From assembly GCA_026874595.1 (NCBI GenBank), contig CM049310.1, positions 69,701,556 through 69,765,555 of the forward strand: a DNA stretch of 64,000 nt, read 5' to 3'. Position 1 is the first letter of the stretch. Each line of letters starts with the position of its first letter. The notes under the pieces are model-generated. The model was not told the origin of the DNA and made no database searches. It saw only the letters and a program-made list of their open reading frames with translations. Made by a program: the position numbers and the translations under genes. The DNA comes from Sipunculus nudus. Its lineage: Eukaryota; Annelida; Sipuncula; Golfingiida; Sipunculidae. Shown here one piece after another: positions 1 to 13,000 of the stretch.

Positions 1-1537
1 AATCTTATGTTATTCCTTAACATGATAGTATTTCATATATGCACATTCAGCAAATGTTTTACAAATGGCATAAGAAATTTATCATTCATTTATTATTGCG
101 ATTATTAAGATATATTTGTAAATGTCTTTTATTTAATTTTAACATAGTGCTTTAGTATATAATATATGACTTAATACTTTAGGCATATCTTAATTTAAGA
201 TACTCCAAAGGGATTTCTGTTTACATGTTTGACCTATATCCAAAACGAAAAACTGAATAAATTATCTCCACAGAGGAGAGAAGAAAAGTAATTCGTATTT
301 CATATATGCACATTCAGCAAATGTTTTACAAATGGTATAAGATTTTTATCAGTCATTTATTATTGCGATTATTAAGATATATTTTAAATGTCTTTTATTT
401 AATTTTAACATAGTGCTTTAGTGTATAATATATGACTTAATACTTTAGGCATATCTTAATTTAAGATACTTCAAAGGGACTTCTGTTTACATATTTGACC
501 TATATCCAAAACGAAAAACTGAATAAATTATCTCTATAAAGGAGAGAAGAAAAGTAAATATGGATTGTAATAACCACATCAGTTATAAACGATAGTGTCT
601 ATTTCTTTAACATATGTTTAATATATGAGCTGTAGTTCGCTTTATTGGTCCTTGGTCTAATCTAAATACTTCATGTACCAGCCTGCTTCGTAATATCTGC
701 TCAGAAACCCAGGTATTAATATACGTGCCTGTGCATTTAGGATAAGCGCATTTGTGCCAGCCAGTGTAAAACACTGCATTTTCACATATCCGCTCTCAGG
801 GCATTATAGTCCTGGGGTATATAATCGAAAATATGGATATACTCATAATTCATGGATATTTAAGGAGTTACATAATGATATTAATAACATATGTAATGCT
901 ATACATGGCCTTTCGCTGGTAAACATTATGTTATATGTCAGCGAACGTTTTCCCGCGGAACGTTTTGTTTGATTTTAAATAATTTATATTGGCCATAGTG
1001 AATGTAGCATTAGTAGAAGTAGTAGTAGTAGTAGTAATAATAATAAAAGAAGTAGAAGAAGTACTAGTAGTGGTGGTAGAAGTAGCAGTATTTCATTAGA
1101 GATGCATGCAACTTTAGATTTACATCTTGGATTGAACCTTCAGTCCCTATTCCCTTTTATTGTCAAAATATGTGACATTATTTAAATAAAGGAAAATAAT
1201 CGCGAAATATTAATGGACAGTATCAGATAGGTCCGACTCTTTATACAAGTATTAAAAAAAGTGCCAGTGATATAGTACGAATACATCTGTTCCACGAATA
1301 TTAGCACTGCGCATTATCCTTAAAAGATATATTATTTTGTTTTTATTATTTGAGAAATAACAAACATGATATTTAGTGTCAGTCATTAGCAACATATGTC
1401 GCTAGTGGGGTGTAATCATAATTGACTTTTATCAAATCTGATATTTTGTCTTACATAAATAATACCTGATGTTTTTGACAGTATGTGTTTTTTACATCAC
1501 TACTTGATATAAACCGGCCTTTTTGTCAATGTTTCAG
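1..1537. other. Intronic or upstream non-coding DNA before the first visible RPTP exon
   Basis: No exon could be supported here. The first visible exon (1538) begins in phase 1, so at least one coding exon must lie upstream of the window. The stretch holds a 267-bp tandem duplication near its start and an AGT/AAT trinucleotide patch at about 1014-1086. Confidence 0.6.
31..556. repeat. 267-bp direct tandem duplication, two copies
   Basis: The block that starts TTTCATATATGCACATTCAG at 31 starts again at 298. The two copies run almost identically through to the GGAGAGAAGAAAAGTA motif at about 541-556, differing by scattered substitutions. The near-identity suggests a recent duplication within an intron. 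Confidence 0.9.
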
Positions 1538-1687
1538 CCTGCCCGCCGGGTTACTTCGGAACCAATTGTACCGGTGAGTGTCACTGTTTGAACGGTCCTG
1601 ATCAGTGTGAGCAGGCAGAGCTACAGGGATACTGCCTTGACTACCAGTGTGACAGGGGCTGGACAGGAAAGCCTTACTGCCAGGAAG
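1538..1687 (+). CDS. RPTP exon: EGF module 1 (eight cysteines), with a GC splice donor
   Basis: Acceptor GTTTCAG ends at 1537. The 150-bp exon is phase 1-1 and encodes about 50 residues with eight cysteines spaced as in laminin/MEGF-type EGF modules (starts CPPGYFGTNC, contains GECHC). The exon must end at GAAG before GCAAGT at 1688. That is a GC-AG intron, and it gives the phase needed to join the next EGF exon (GAG, Glu). Reading on instead reaches a TAA 15 bases later. Confidence 0.85.
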
Positions 1688-4600
1688 GCAAGTCCCAGTA
1701 ACGAGGGGGAAGGATCAGGGGGTTAAGATCAATCACACGTATAAATCCCAAAATAGTATCATAAAACCCGTTAGCTTATAAGAAAATATTTGTATAAATG
1801 TTGGAGAAACTGGTACCATTTCTTGGCATATTACTTTTTTATTTATCTTCCCACGAAATAGCAGAAGTTGTGTAATTTTAAAAGAAGCAGTATAGCCATT
1901 TCTGCGGCCACTTTGTACTCTGCAGTGTCGTCGGTCACAGAAAAGAAAATATCCTGCGACAAAGAATTCTATACCTCAAGAAAAACTCAGTGTGTGTATT
2001 TCTGACAATTTCAGCGTCAGATTTTCAAGAAAGAGTAAACACACATTTTTGCTTGATTTATGTCATTTCTAAACACATTCCATGAAGTCATACTGATCAC
2101 ACCAGGGCCCGGGTCTTTTTTTTTTTGGTGTATTCCTCCGTCACATGACAAAGTCATTCAGTTTGGTGAGGGTAAAAAAAGGGGGGGACTGATCCAGCAG
2201 GCATAATTGGTTCGGGGGGGAGGGGAGGCAAGCGCATTACCGGATGCTATTCAAGTTGGAAATGAGAAAAAGAGAGAGGTTAGGCGAGTAGAGGTATAAT
2301 ATAGTTTTACATTTCGATAGAAACAGTTTAAAATGTCTCCACAATAATACGGACCACTGGTTCAATCTGTTTTTATTATTTAGCCAAAAGTAACATTATC
2401 TGGACTGTTGCAGTATTTGTTTTATTTGTCACACCAGTATGCTTTTGGCCTATTCTTCTAAGCTTGGCTTCTGCGCATCTTCGTGTACAATGAAATGCTT
2501 GTAATTGATAACTGTAATTCTGTGTTCGCCTCTGTTTTCATCTTTTACCGTTAGATGGCAGTGTGTAATCCCTCCCTGTGTGACAGTAAGTTTGATCATT
2601 GCTCCACGAAGAAAATATTAGCTTTTTAATCAGAGAAACGTAAACATTTTGAACAAAAATCAAATTACAGCAGATGTGCTTATACCTAAGACTATGCCTC
2701 TAGATGTACCGTTTTGAAGATTTTCTTATTATTCTTTCAATGTGAATACCATGCAATGGACGTTTCTTTGCTCACCTGTGCGCCAATTTTTCAACCTTTG
2801 TCCGTATGAAAACACTGACAGCTTGTATCAGCAATGGCTTCAAGAAACTATTGTATATGTGTGTATATTGGACAAATCACATTTCAAAACAAATTAAAAA
2901 ACTTTCATGAAATCATATTGTTAAACTGAATATTATTAATATCACTAAGGGATATTGACTATTTATTCAAATAATGCTAAGAGGTCATCTGTATCAAAAG
3001 ATATATGGTGGAACATTTTTATACACACTCTTGAGCTAATACCGACACCGAAAAATTAAGTCTTATAAAGATGGAGTTTGTTTGTTCTTTTTTTAGAGTT
3101 TGCATTTCATCTTATTTTATCTTTTTCATTTCTTGGTAAAAGTAGGTTGTATGGTTATATCTGTGTGCAAGCTGCATAAAATATGATTTAAATATGATAA
3201 TTTTATATTAACATTTCTCAGAAGTCCTTAAAATATGTTCAGCTGGTGTGCATTAATTGTGCATACCGTCAGAGAACTTTAAAGAGTTTAATCATGTACA
3301 GCCAATAGTATCTCAGAAATGTTTATGAGAGTCATCTATTTAATCGATTTTTTATTTCAAATATGATTCAGCTTTGCACATAAATCATAACAACAACTTT
3401 CCATATGAATTTTTGTGTAGTTCTAGAAGCAACAGTAGCATAAAATTTTAGATGAACAGGAGAACGTTATATTTGTGTCGTAATGTTTTCGTTATTCGTT
3501 GCCTTTCAGAGTGTGTGTCGGGAAGGTACGGCTCTAATTGTGCGTTTGAGTGTCACTGTCCCGTGGGTGACACATGTGACCGTGTCAGCGGCAGATGTAA
3601 CAGCGGGCAGTGTCACCCCGAATATACCGGAGCCGGCTGTCAAATACGTAAGTGACATCACCTCCTAAGTCGTCATTTTAGTGTTATTCATCTACATCCA
3701 AACTCATGCAATCAATAAACGTTACTCAGTGGTCCAGTCATATTAAAAACATCAGGTGTCGGCATTGTAAACCTCACCTTTCCCACATATCTGTATCATT
3801 TATCATCATTATAACATATCTTGGAATATATAATATTCAGAAGTATACAGTAGAACCTGTCTAAAACACTACCTAACTAATAAGACCACCTGTTAATTAT
3901 AACCACCCTTGGCAAGTCCTACTGGTGATCATATAACACAGGTTTTACTGTAATATATCCATTCACACAATGTTAATGACACTGCCCCTCGTGTTTTCCC
4001 ATTAAAATATCATGACAGTCATTATTATTTCCAAAGAAATAATCGCAGGGGCGGATCCAGTATTTTAAAGGGCTTCCATTTTATTACGAAAATAATATGC
4101 TCTACAAAGTTCACAAATATCTCTTATATACCACAAATATTTAATCAAATATCCAAAACAGCAGCTTGCTTGATTCACCAAGACATTCAGTGTGTATTGG
4201 TATGTCCTGTAAGTGATGTGTATAAGTATGTGCATCATGTGTTTATTTTTTGTTTTATTATTTGATTGAATTTGGATTGACTGTATTATATATCATTGAT
4301 TGTTGAAAAGTTTGAGCAATTTTGTGCTACTTGTACAATTCAATAGAAATAAATATGTTTAAACCAACCCTCATATTCAGAAATCGCTGTAAGAATAGTG
4401 CAATAAAGGTTATTTTTTCTGCGATCCTCTTCTGACTTGCATCTGTTTGGTTGAAAATTGTTCTCGTTCCTTTTCAGGGTTGCCTCGGTTGATAACAGCA
4501 CCGCAAGTGGTCAATGTATCTTGTGGAAACTTCACCGTATTTTGGAGAGCTTGGATTAAGGGCAATGATATTGGTGACCCTCCCGTCGGATGGTACACGT

Positions 4601-7600
4601 AAGTGTGAACTTTCACATTTTTGTGGATACAACGAACGAGTATTTTTTCTTATGGATATGTACATCTGAAATTGTTGTAGTGACATGATTGGACCAGCCT
4701 AAGCGATGTGTATTTTTTTTTTACTCCAACGTGAAATGTGTCAGTTTGCAATCTCCTAGTTTGCAATCCCATGTGTTGCTGCCATAGCGGAGTGATCTTT
4801 GTGTTAAACGGAGGTTCATCCTGGAAACGACCACCGTGCTCATCATACAGAGTGTCGCTCTCAATCACCTAAGTCCTTTGCACCCCCCCCCCCCCTCCCA
4901 TCAATTTACGACACACGCAAACATTATGTTAATACTGAAATGAGGTCACCTGTCCGCTCTGGCTTGAACTAATTAAGGGTCAGTTAACAGGGTTCAGCTT
5001 ATCAAGAGATGCAATGTTCAAGCTCAAAACACTGCTACTGCAGGCATGATCCAAGGTATCATAGGTCCATTTGCCAGCCAATCAGGGATTGAAGGATGTT
5101 ATGGTTAAGATATTATATGTAATTCTGGTTGACAGGTCAATTAAAATATTACTTTTTTTTCTGAATGATGAACTAAATTGTCAATAACACATTTTTGTGA
5201 CAAGGTGGGTATAAAATAATCAAGAAGTAAACAAAATTTATGATAAAAAAACATGTTTTACGATATTAAGACCTTAAATATATGATATGGACATCTGATC
5301 ATTCTTGTCAGTGCATCTAGTATATAATATAATCGGTTCAGTCATATTGCTGGGGTTTTTTTATACAGTTTGCAGGAGCAAGTGAACGGGTCCGACTGGA
5401 CTGACTATCAGCAGGTGGACGGCAGACACGGTGACGAAGTATTCTACATCTACAGAACGGAGGTCAGTCCAGCTGATGTTTTCCGGTTCCGGGTCAGAGT
5501 TGACCGAGACGATGATGGAAAACAGGAAATAGGAGGATTTAGCCCAGTCTCGGTCCCCGTTATGGCCGCATGTCCAGGTAACTGTTATGTAGACAACGTA
5601 ACATTTAAACTGAATTGCCCACCAGATACAGGCCATCATACAGCTAATAAGATGTAATTTCTCCCGCTGATAGAGCAATGAAGACGTGCTTTCATTGTAT
5701 CGCAACGCTCAGGACAGGAACTGCCACCTAGCGCCAAGTTGTAAAACTAGTTTACGGTACTTCACCGTCGTACTGTGTGGTGATAAAACCCGGCACTGAA
5801 CGTACGGACTTTATCTCGTCTGTCAGTGCAGCGGCACACGTTTTACTTTACACAAATTAGAAGCAGATATAAATACCGACTCCCTGGTAAGGGCAACGTC
5901 TACACATGTTCCATAAACTGAATAAGGTCATTCTGGATTTTTTTTGTTTCCTTTTTTGCCTGATATTAAATTTAACACACTTATCAGCTGCATTTAGCAT
6001 CATTTCAATTATTATGGAATGCACTTTTAAATTATAATGGACATATATACTCTGTCTTACATAAGTATTTAGGCAATGCAGTACTGTATAATTTTTCTTG
6101 ATTCTTCTGTCCAGCCCCTACAACTACTCAAGGGCCAACCACGACCGTAACGACCGTGGAAGTAACGACTGCCGGAGCGACCACAGCGCCACCTACCACG
6201 GAGGCTCCGACGACCCAGCCGTCCACACGATTTCCGGTAACCACCCAGCCGCAGTCTACCACGACGACACAACCTCCTAGAGGTGAGAGCAGACACTGAA
6301 TGGGTCGCAATTGGCATGGTAGATCAGCATTGAATTAGAATTTACGAGTTATGAGCATCATAAGCTTTTATACTGAGTAACAAAACTAATTTTGTTTTGC
6401 TTTCTGTATCTTTAGATTCCATTTCAGTATATTTACCTTGTCGGAATTGAGAGTGGAATGGGATGAGGCATTTTTTTAAATACGTTTATGAACAGTAATA
6501 AAAGAATCAATCACTGAATATTTCGTAAAGCTTAAACTTATTATCTAATTTAATTATTGAATGAATATGTGTCGAAGATAAAAAGAGCTTAGCTAATATA
6601 AACACGACCATGATTACCATGAAAATTAAAATGCTGGGGGACAAAGTTATATCAAGTCTGTTACTTATTTCACCATCACATCCAGTTTAGGGATTCCAGA
6701 TACAGGTTTGTTCTTTGACTCTCACAGCTCCGCAGGCGGTAAGTAACATCACAGTGACGTTCACGGAAGAAGGTGAAGTGATGGTAGTATGGAACGCTCC
6801 CGACGGTGACCCCGCCGCCCTATACGCCAACATCACGTATCAGAAACTGAGCACCGGTGACTGTCAACCGGTGGTGGGGGACGTGCTGACCACCACTGTG
6901 GGGGCGCCACTGGCCTTCGTGCAGCTTCCGGCCATGGACCGCTGGGCGAGGTACCGTGTCACAGTCATTGTGGTCAATGCTGTGGGACCAAGTCCGGCAA
7001 CATCCAAGGAATTTAACACTCAGGAACAAGGTACGTAGAACTTAAATATTCAGACCAGTCCTGGTATTTAAAGGAGACTACTTCGATATCTGACGTCCAT
7101 TAACTAAAGATAATCGGTTGAACCTTTCATTAAAATAGTTCAGAAAACTCCGATCTGATTGCATAATGGCTGGTCGTTTCGTTTATATCTACGTGTTTAT
7201 AATATTTGGGGTACCCGCAGAAATAATAAAAACCCATTCAACAAGGATATCCGGCAGTATATCAGACGAGTCAGAGTTTTGTAAAGGGCGTGTTGTAGCT
7301 AGTGACCTTTCAACTTCCGCACGTGCAACCATCCACTTTAAGTTACATTTTTATTTTTCAACATCGCACTGTTTACTCACATCTTTCATATAAAAAAGCT
7401 AGTTCATAGGACACAGAGGCCTTATAAGAACTTTTCTGAAAATACTAGTAAATTACCTGAGTACATAAATGTGTCCGGAGAGTAAACCAGGAATCACAAA
7501 CTTTCTACAGAGAGAGTAGGTCAATAGCTGGCTGTAAGCGTATTTAAGTCAGGTCCAATAGTTGTCCCTTGGTGTATAAACAAATAACTTGTAAATAACA

Positions 7601-9909
7601 TGTCCTAGTCAGTTTGCATGTTATAAAAAGTCACAAAAACGTAAACAGTGTAAATTATTTTTCATATTTTGGTCTTTTTGTCTTCTTCGGTTCCAGATTT
7701 TTCCACATACCAATCTACGGAATGCCTCTTTTAGGCCTCTTTAATGCAACTTTAAGGCCGTAAAATTTAAATCAGTATTCAATTATATATTGTACAGCTT
7801 TAGCACAACACCTTTGTTTTCAGCTCCGGACGGTACTGTGACAAACGTGGGATATCGTTCCCTGTCAGCGAGGTCACTGACTTTTGCCTGGAGTCCTGTT
7901 CCGTGTCCAAATCGAGGAGGTGTTTTTGTGAGATATAACCTCGATTTCTATGACGTCACCTCCGGTAAACTACACCTTCAGACTTCAACGAGAGATGAGG
8001 GGTATAAACTAACCGGCCTCCTCCCGTATACGACATACGGGGTACGAATCAGCTACGTCAATAAGATACAGGCGGGGCCCGCGTCAGAAATGTACAACGT
8101 GACAACGCTGGAATCAGGTGAGTGTTTGACAAACCATCTAAGTGCTGCAAGTCTGCCCCAGAGGTCGCTTCGTTACAATTGCCTCTGTCAATTTATCTGA
8201 TGCTTTTGAAAGGAAGTTGGTCCATTTTTGTCCACAATGTTCTCTGAAGCCACTTTGCGTAAGACACACTGCTATACCCCATTTTAAAGGTTATTGTTCT
8301 TCCAGTGACCTCACCGTTATTAGAACAAATCTTTTATAAATGATTGTGAGTGATTTTTGTGTGAATTTTAAATTGCATGGAGGTTACAACCGAAAACACA
8401 CGAACTGCCTTCGGCAAAGTTGGGAATACCTGCGTGATCTAGTAATCTGGTGATTCACAACACAGGCGTGAGCCTCCAGCGTAGGGTTAAGATATATTGT
8501 GCATATGAATAATCTCTGCCGTTAGTGACGGATTTAATATGTGTCAAATTCAGTGTCGTATCACCGCACACTATCAGGGGGATCGGATGGTCAACTCCAT
8601 GGGAGTGGGGGATTCAGGATTTAAGAAAAGGAGGGGGCGTAAGACCGCTAAAGTTGATCTGAAACACTTAAAAAATGTTGCGGCGGCTAACAAGGGGGGA
8701 GGGGGTCCGGATCCCCTACAAACAAGGCATGCATATTCCCGTTTCTATCTTTAGGAACATCTGCCTTGTCTTAAAACAGACATTTAATTCATCTTTCATA
8801 TCTCCCTCACATAAAATATCATTTAAACTTCTAACAATAATAACATATGTAACCAGTGAAAGATCTTCGAAAATCTGATTGCACTGACGTCTCATTCCGA
8901 TTCGCATATCTAAACATCATCTCTTACTTGGTCTTCAAGGTAGACATACCGAGGTATGAATTTCTTGCCGCGAGCAATCGCGACAAAATTAATGTAAAAA
9001 TATATGTACATACCTTATTGAGACAGTAAGCCACTGAAAATTTATATTTTATTGTAACTATTAGAATTAAAAAATGAGCCAACATACAAAATCTTATTAA
9101 ATACATCTCCAACCCCGACAAAAAGCCCAGTTACCGGGTTTATCAGCTGGTCAGAGTTCACGTTTTCCTTTTCCTCTGTCAATCTCGAAGGTTAAGCCTA
9201 ATTAGTGCTTAATTTTATCTAATTTTCCAGAATTCTGCATATTTTATTTACAAGTTTGAGTGTTTGATTCCTGTTTAATTAGGATGTTTATGTTGTATTA
9301 TGCAGTTGTGATTCTTCTCTTAGAATGCATTAATATTAATATTCAGTAATTTGTGTCTGTTTTAGAAGTAAAATTAACGTTTAGAACAGGGTTATAATAG
9401 GCAGCAATACTGTACAACATAATACCATAGCACAAACGTTGATTTAAATGTGATTATAAACTTTACATACATATAAATCCTTCGGTTACAGCGCCACCAG
9501 CTCCTACCGACGTGCTCAGTCTGGACAGAACAGACACCACGATTCGCATACGATGGTCTGCGCCGACGCCACCTAACGGCCAACTGTTGACTTATCGTAT
9601 CTTCTACAAACGGGAGGGCGGCACCATCGTCAACACGGTGGACCACCCTGACATTGATACAAGGGAACGGGAGATTACTGGCCTTGATCCATACACGGTT
9701 TATGTGATAGAGGTGAGATTTACGTGAATTCTGGAAAAATCTTCTACTTAGAGTTTTAATGTGAGTACATTGTCATGGTTGACAAACCTACCATAGAATA
9801 TGCCTACACAAGCTGATTAAAGATGAAGCAAAGTAAATAAAAAATATTAATGTTAAGGGAAGTAACAATTTTTCAAGCATGAATGAAAAGATGTGATGTA
9901 TCTTAAAGT

Positions 9910-10004
<95 letters not shown>

Positions 10005-13000
10005 TAAGGGGTAAGAACATAATCTATTTATTAACAACATATTCCAATTAAGATATTTTCAGACTAACATTTTACTGTGTCTTCTCTCCAGGTGGAAGCC
10101 GAAACTAATGGAGGATGGGGAAACCGTAGTGCTCCATTGATACAACGGACAGAGGAGGGCATCCCAGGCGCTCCCCGGGAATTAAAGCGTGAGAGCAGAA
10201 ACACCACGTGCCTGCGTCTTACCTGGAGAGAACCGAGTGATCCTAACGGGGTCATCCGGAAATACAAGGTACGGCATTATATAATGCCTTCTCTGACATT
10301 AGAAAGTCTACGATCAGTGTATTAGCGTTAAAGTGCCTTTGAGGCTCTATGAAAATGCAAATATTTTCGTCATTTGTGACAGAACCTCATGGCCTATAAA
10401 TACGCTGTCACTTGACATAAACCAAGGCAATCGTGAGCTTTTTTAGTATACTTTCTAATAATACCTTCTACCATGTGCAAGGAAAACAATTAACCTCAGC
10501 ATATTGGTAAATCCCTCGGCATGTTTGTTGAAAACAAGCGTTGCTCGCAATGGATGACGGCCAACTTGTATGCGACACAGGAAATGACTCGAGACCATGG
10601 AGACGGCTTATCAGTTTAGTTTTAAGTACCTATGTATTTGTTTGCTTTAATCATCGCTCGTAGCCTAATGTTAAGATTATCGACTGTTAACCATGACATC
10701 AATGAAAAATTATGGGTGCCGTTGCAGTACATTGCCCGACATTGGGTTGTATCACGACTCGGGTTAGGCATACCAGTCCGGTATAAATGTCTACCGAGTC
10801 TAGTATTCACGGCCAGGCATAATAGCACAGGGTAAAAGTCGTAAGACAAAGATGGACCAAGAGTCTTTAGATTTCGGTTTTTTATATAGCGTAACTCTGA
10901 TATCATTTAATTGTTAATATTGTTCTTAAAATAAGACCCCAGCCTTAGCCGGCCGAGGCATTAGTTGAGAGTAGTTATAACATAATGAACGTCCCTGATG
11001 AAGATTAATTTTTGCAGCAGTTGCATATTTTTCAACCGAAATATTACACATCAAATTTATCAGTATACGCTTTCATTAAATCTATAAACGCCAATATTGG
11101 TACCTGTAAAAATTGCATATTGATATTCATTCCCTTGGGACTGAAAGTAATTTAAGTCACGCATTTAAAATGTGAGTGCATTCTATCAATCTCATCAGTA
11201 ATATTTGCCAACATTTTGACTTGTGTTTTTTTTTTAATCACAGTCTAGATTTTGATCCATCGATATATGGCCAGTAGTTCAAACCTCTGAGTGCACTGTG
11301 CGGTCAAGGAATTACATGTTTCCCTGGCGGACAAACTTAAATATACAAATATTTATTTATATTTCCCGCATACGTGCCCCTTGTACTTGCTCATAAGTGC
11401 TCGCTAGGAAGTAATGTTTACAAACCGTGTATTTTATATTTTCCTTTAAGCAGACCAGTATATCTCTTCCAGATTACAAGCCGGGTGATAACTACCTACT
11501 CCGTGAATGAACCAGCACAGCGTACAATAGAAATAGAAACCAACTCCAGCCACACAGTGTGTAGTCTGATGCCAGGCAGCCTGTATAAGTTTAGTCTCAG
11601 TGCCGGGACGCAGAAAGGTTACGGACCATCAGTGGACACGGAGTCATGGACAGAGGTAGGAGATCCCCAGTCTCCCCCCAGGCCGACAATAGACGCCAGG
11701 GGTAACACCTACATCAACCTGACCCTGCAGCCTGTTGTGCTACAGGCAGGTCCTGTGACGTCATTTTATCTGGTAGTCGACGACAAAGAGGAGGAAGCGC
11801 CTCCGCGTAGGAAGAGAAACCCAGTGGACGCCATACCACTTCCGGGATACACGGCTGCTGAGATTGATCCAATCAGAACGGCCACTAGGTTTGTTCTTGG
11901 TGACGGTAAAAAGTACAAAGTTTATACCAACATACCTCTCAAGGCCGGATCAAAATACGATATATTTTACGTGGTAAAAAGTTCACTTGACGGTGTAACT
12001 AAATACGGGTATGAGAAGATGGAAGTCGCTACCTCTTCAGGACCTGGAGCTCCCGGCCCTAGCACCGGGACAGAGGGCTCAACGGGGCTGATTCTGATGA
12101 TTGCACTTCCAATTATCGGCCTCATCATCTTAATTATTGTCGTTATAGTATTGTTCATGTTGTTGAGGAAGAGAGGTAAACAGAAAGGACTACCAGTAAA
12201 AAATAACAAGGAATGGCTGACCTACTATCAGAACAACTACACGAATTCAAAAGACACTCTACAGAGCCGGGGAGGAAACTGGAGTGACACTCATGATCTT
12301 GATGAGTCGCGCCACGTGACTTTGAAGGGGAAGAATTATGAGCCGGTTGACTTGCAGGTGGCAGCACTGCAAGGGAAACGCCCAACCATCTCTTTTGAGG
12401 CAGAATACCGGAATTTGCCAACCGGAAGACAATACCCATGGCGCGTGGCAGAGAAACCTGAAAATGAACCCAAGAACAGGTTTGATCATCTGATGGCCTA
12501 TGATCATAGCCGTGTTGTTCTTCATAGAAGTAAAGGGTCCGACTATATCAACGCTAATTATATCCACGGGTATGGCGACGACAAACAGAACGCTTATATC
12601 GCGTGTCAGAGCCCGCACAATGATATAACAACAAGAGATTTCTGGGAGATGATATACCAAGAAAACTGCAGTAAAGTCGTGTTCCTGGCGAATCTGTTGG
12701 AAGACGGAATCATGAAATCCGAGCAGTACTGGCCTACAGATGGAGTGGGAAATTATGGTGTCACCACAGTCAGGCACGTAAGGACTGAGGATTATGCAAA
12801 TTTTGTCATCCGAACATTTGATCTTTCGAAAACAGGTGAAGGCACGAAGCGGGTGACGCAGTACCAGTTCACAGAGTGGCCGGAACACGGTGTACCCGAT
12901 GACCCCATACCTTTCCTAGAATTTCGCATGAAAGTAAAAACTGATTTGTCTGGAGACAATGGACCCATGGTGGTGCATTGTGGGACAGGTGTTAGTCGAG

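Noticed and set aside
2555-2585. Possible micro-exon between CCGTTAG and GTAAGT
   Set aside because: In the phase required by the flanking EGF exons (1-1) it hits TAA after three codons; the other frames do not fit.
11374-11472. Upstream extension of the long RPTP reading frame
   Set aside because: It is intron sequence that happens to stay open; the acceptor at 11472 and the phase 0 join to 10268 define the exon.
12259-12888. 209-codon minus-strand frame opposite the PTP D1 domain
   Set aside because: Shadow of the conserved PTP coding strand.
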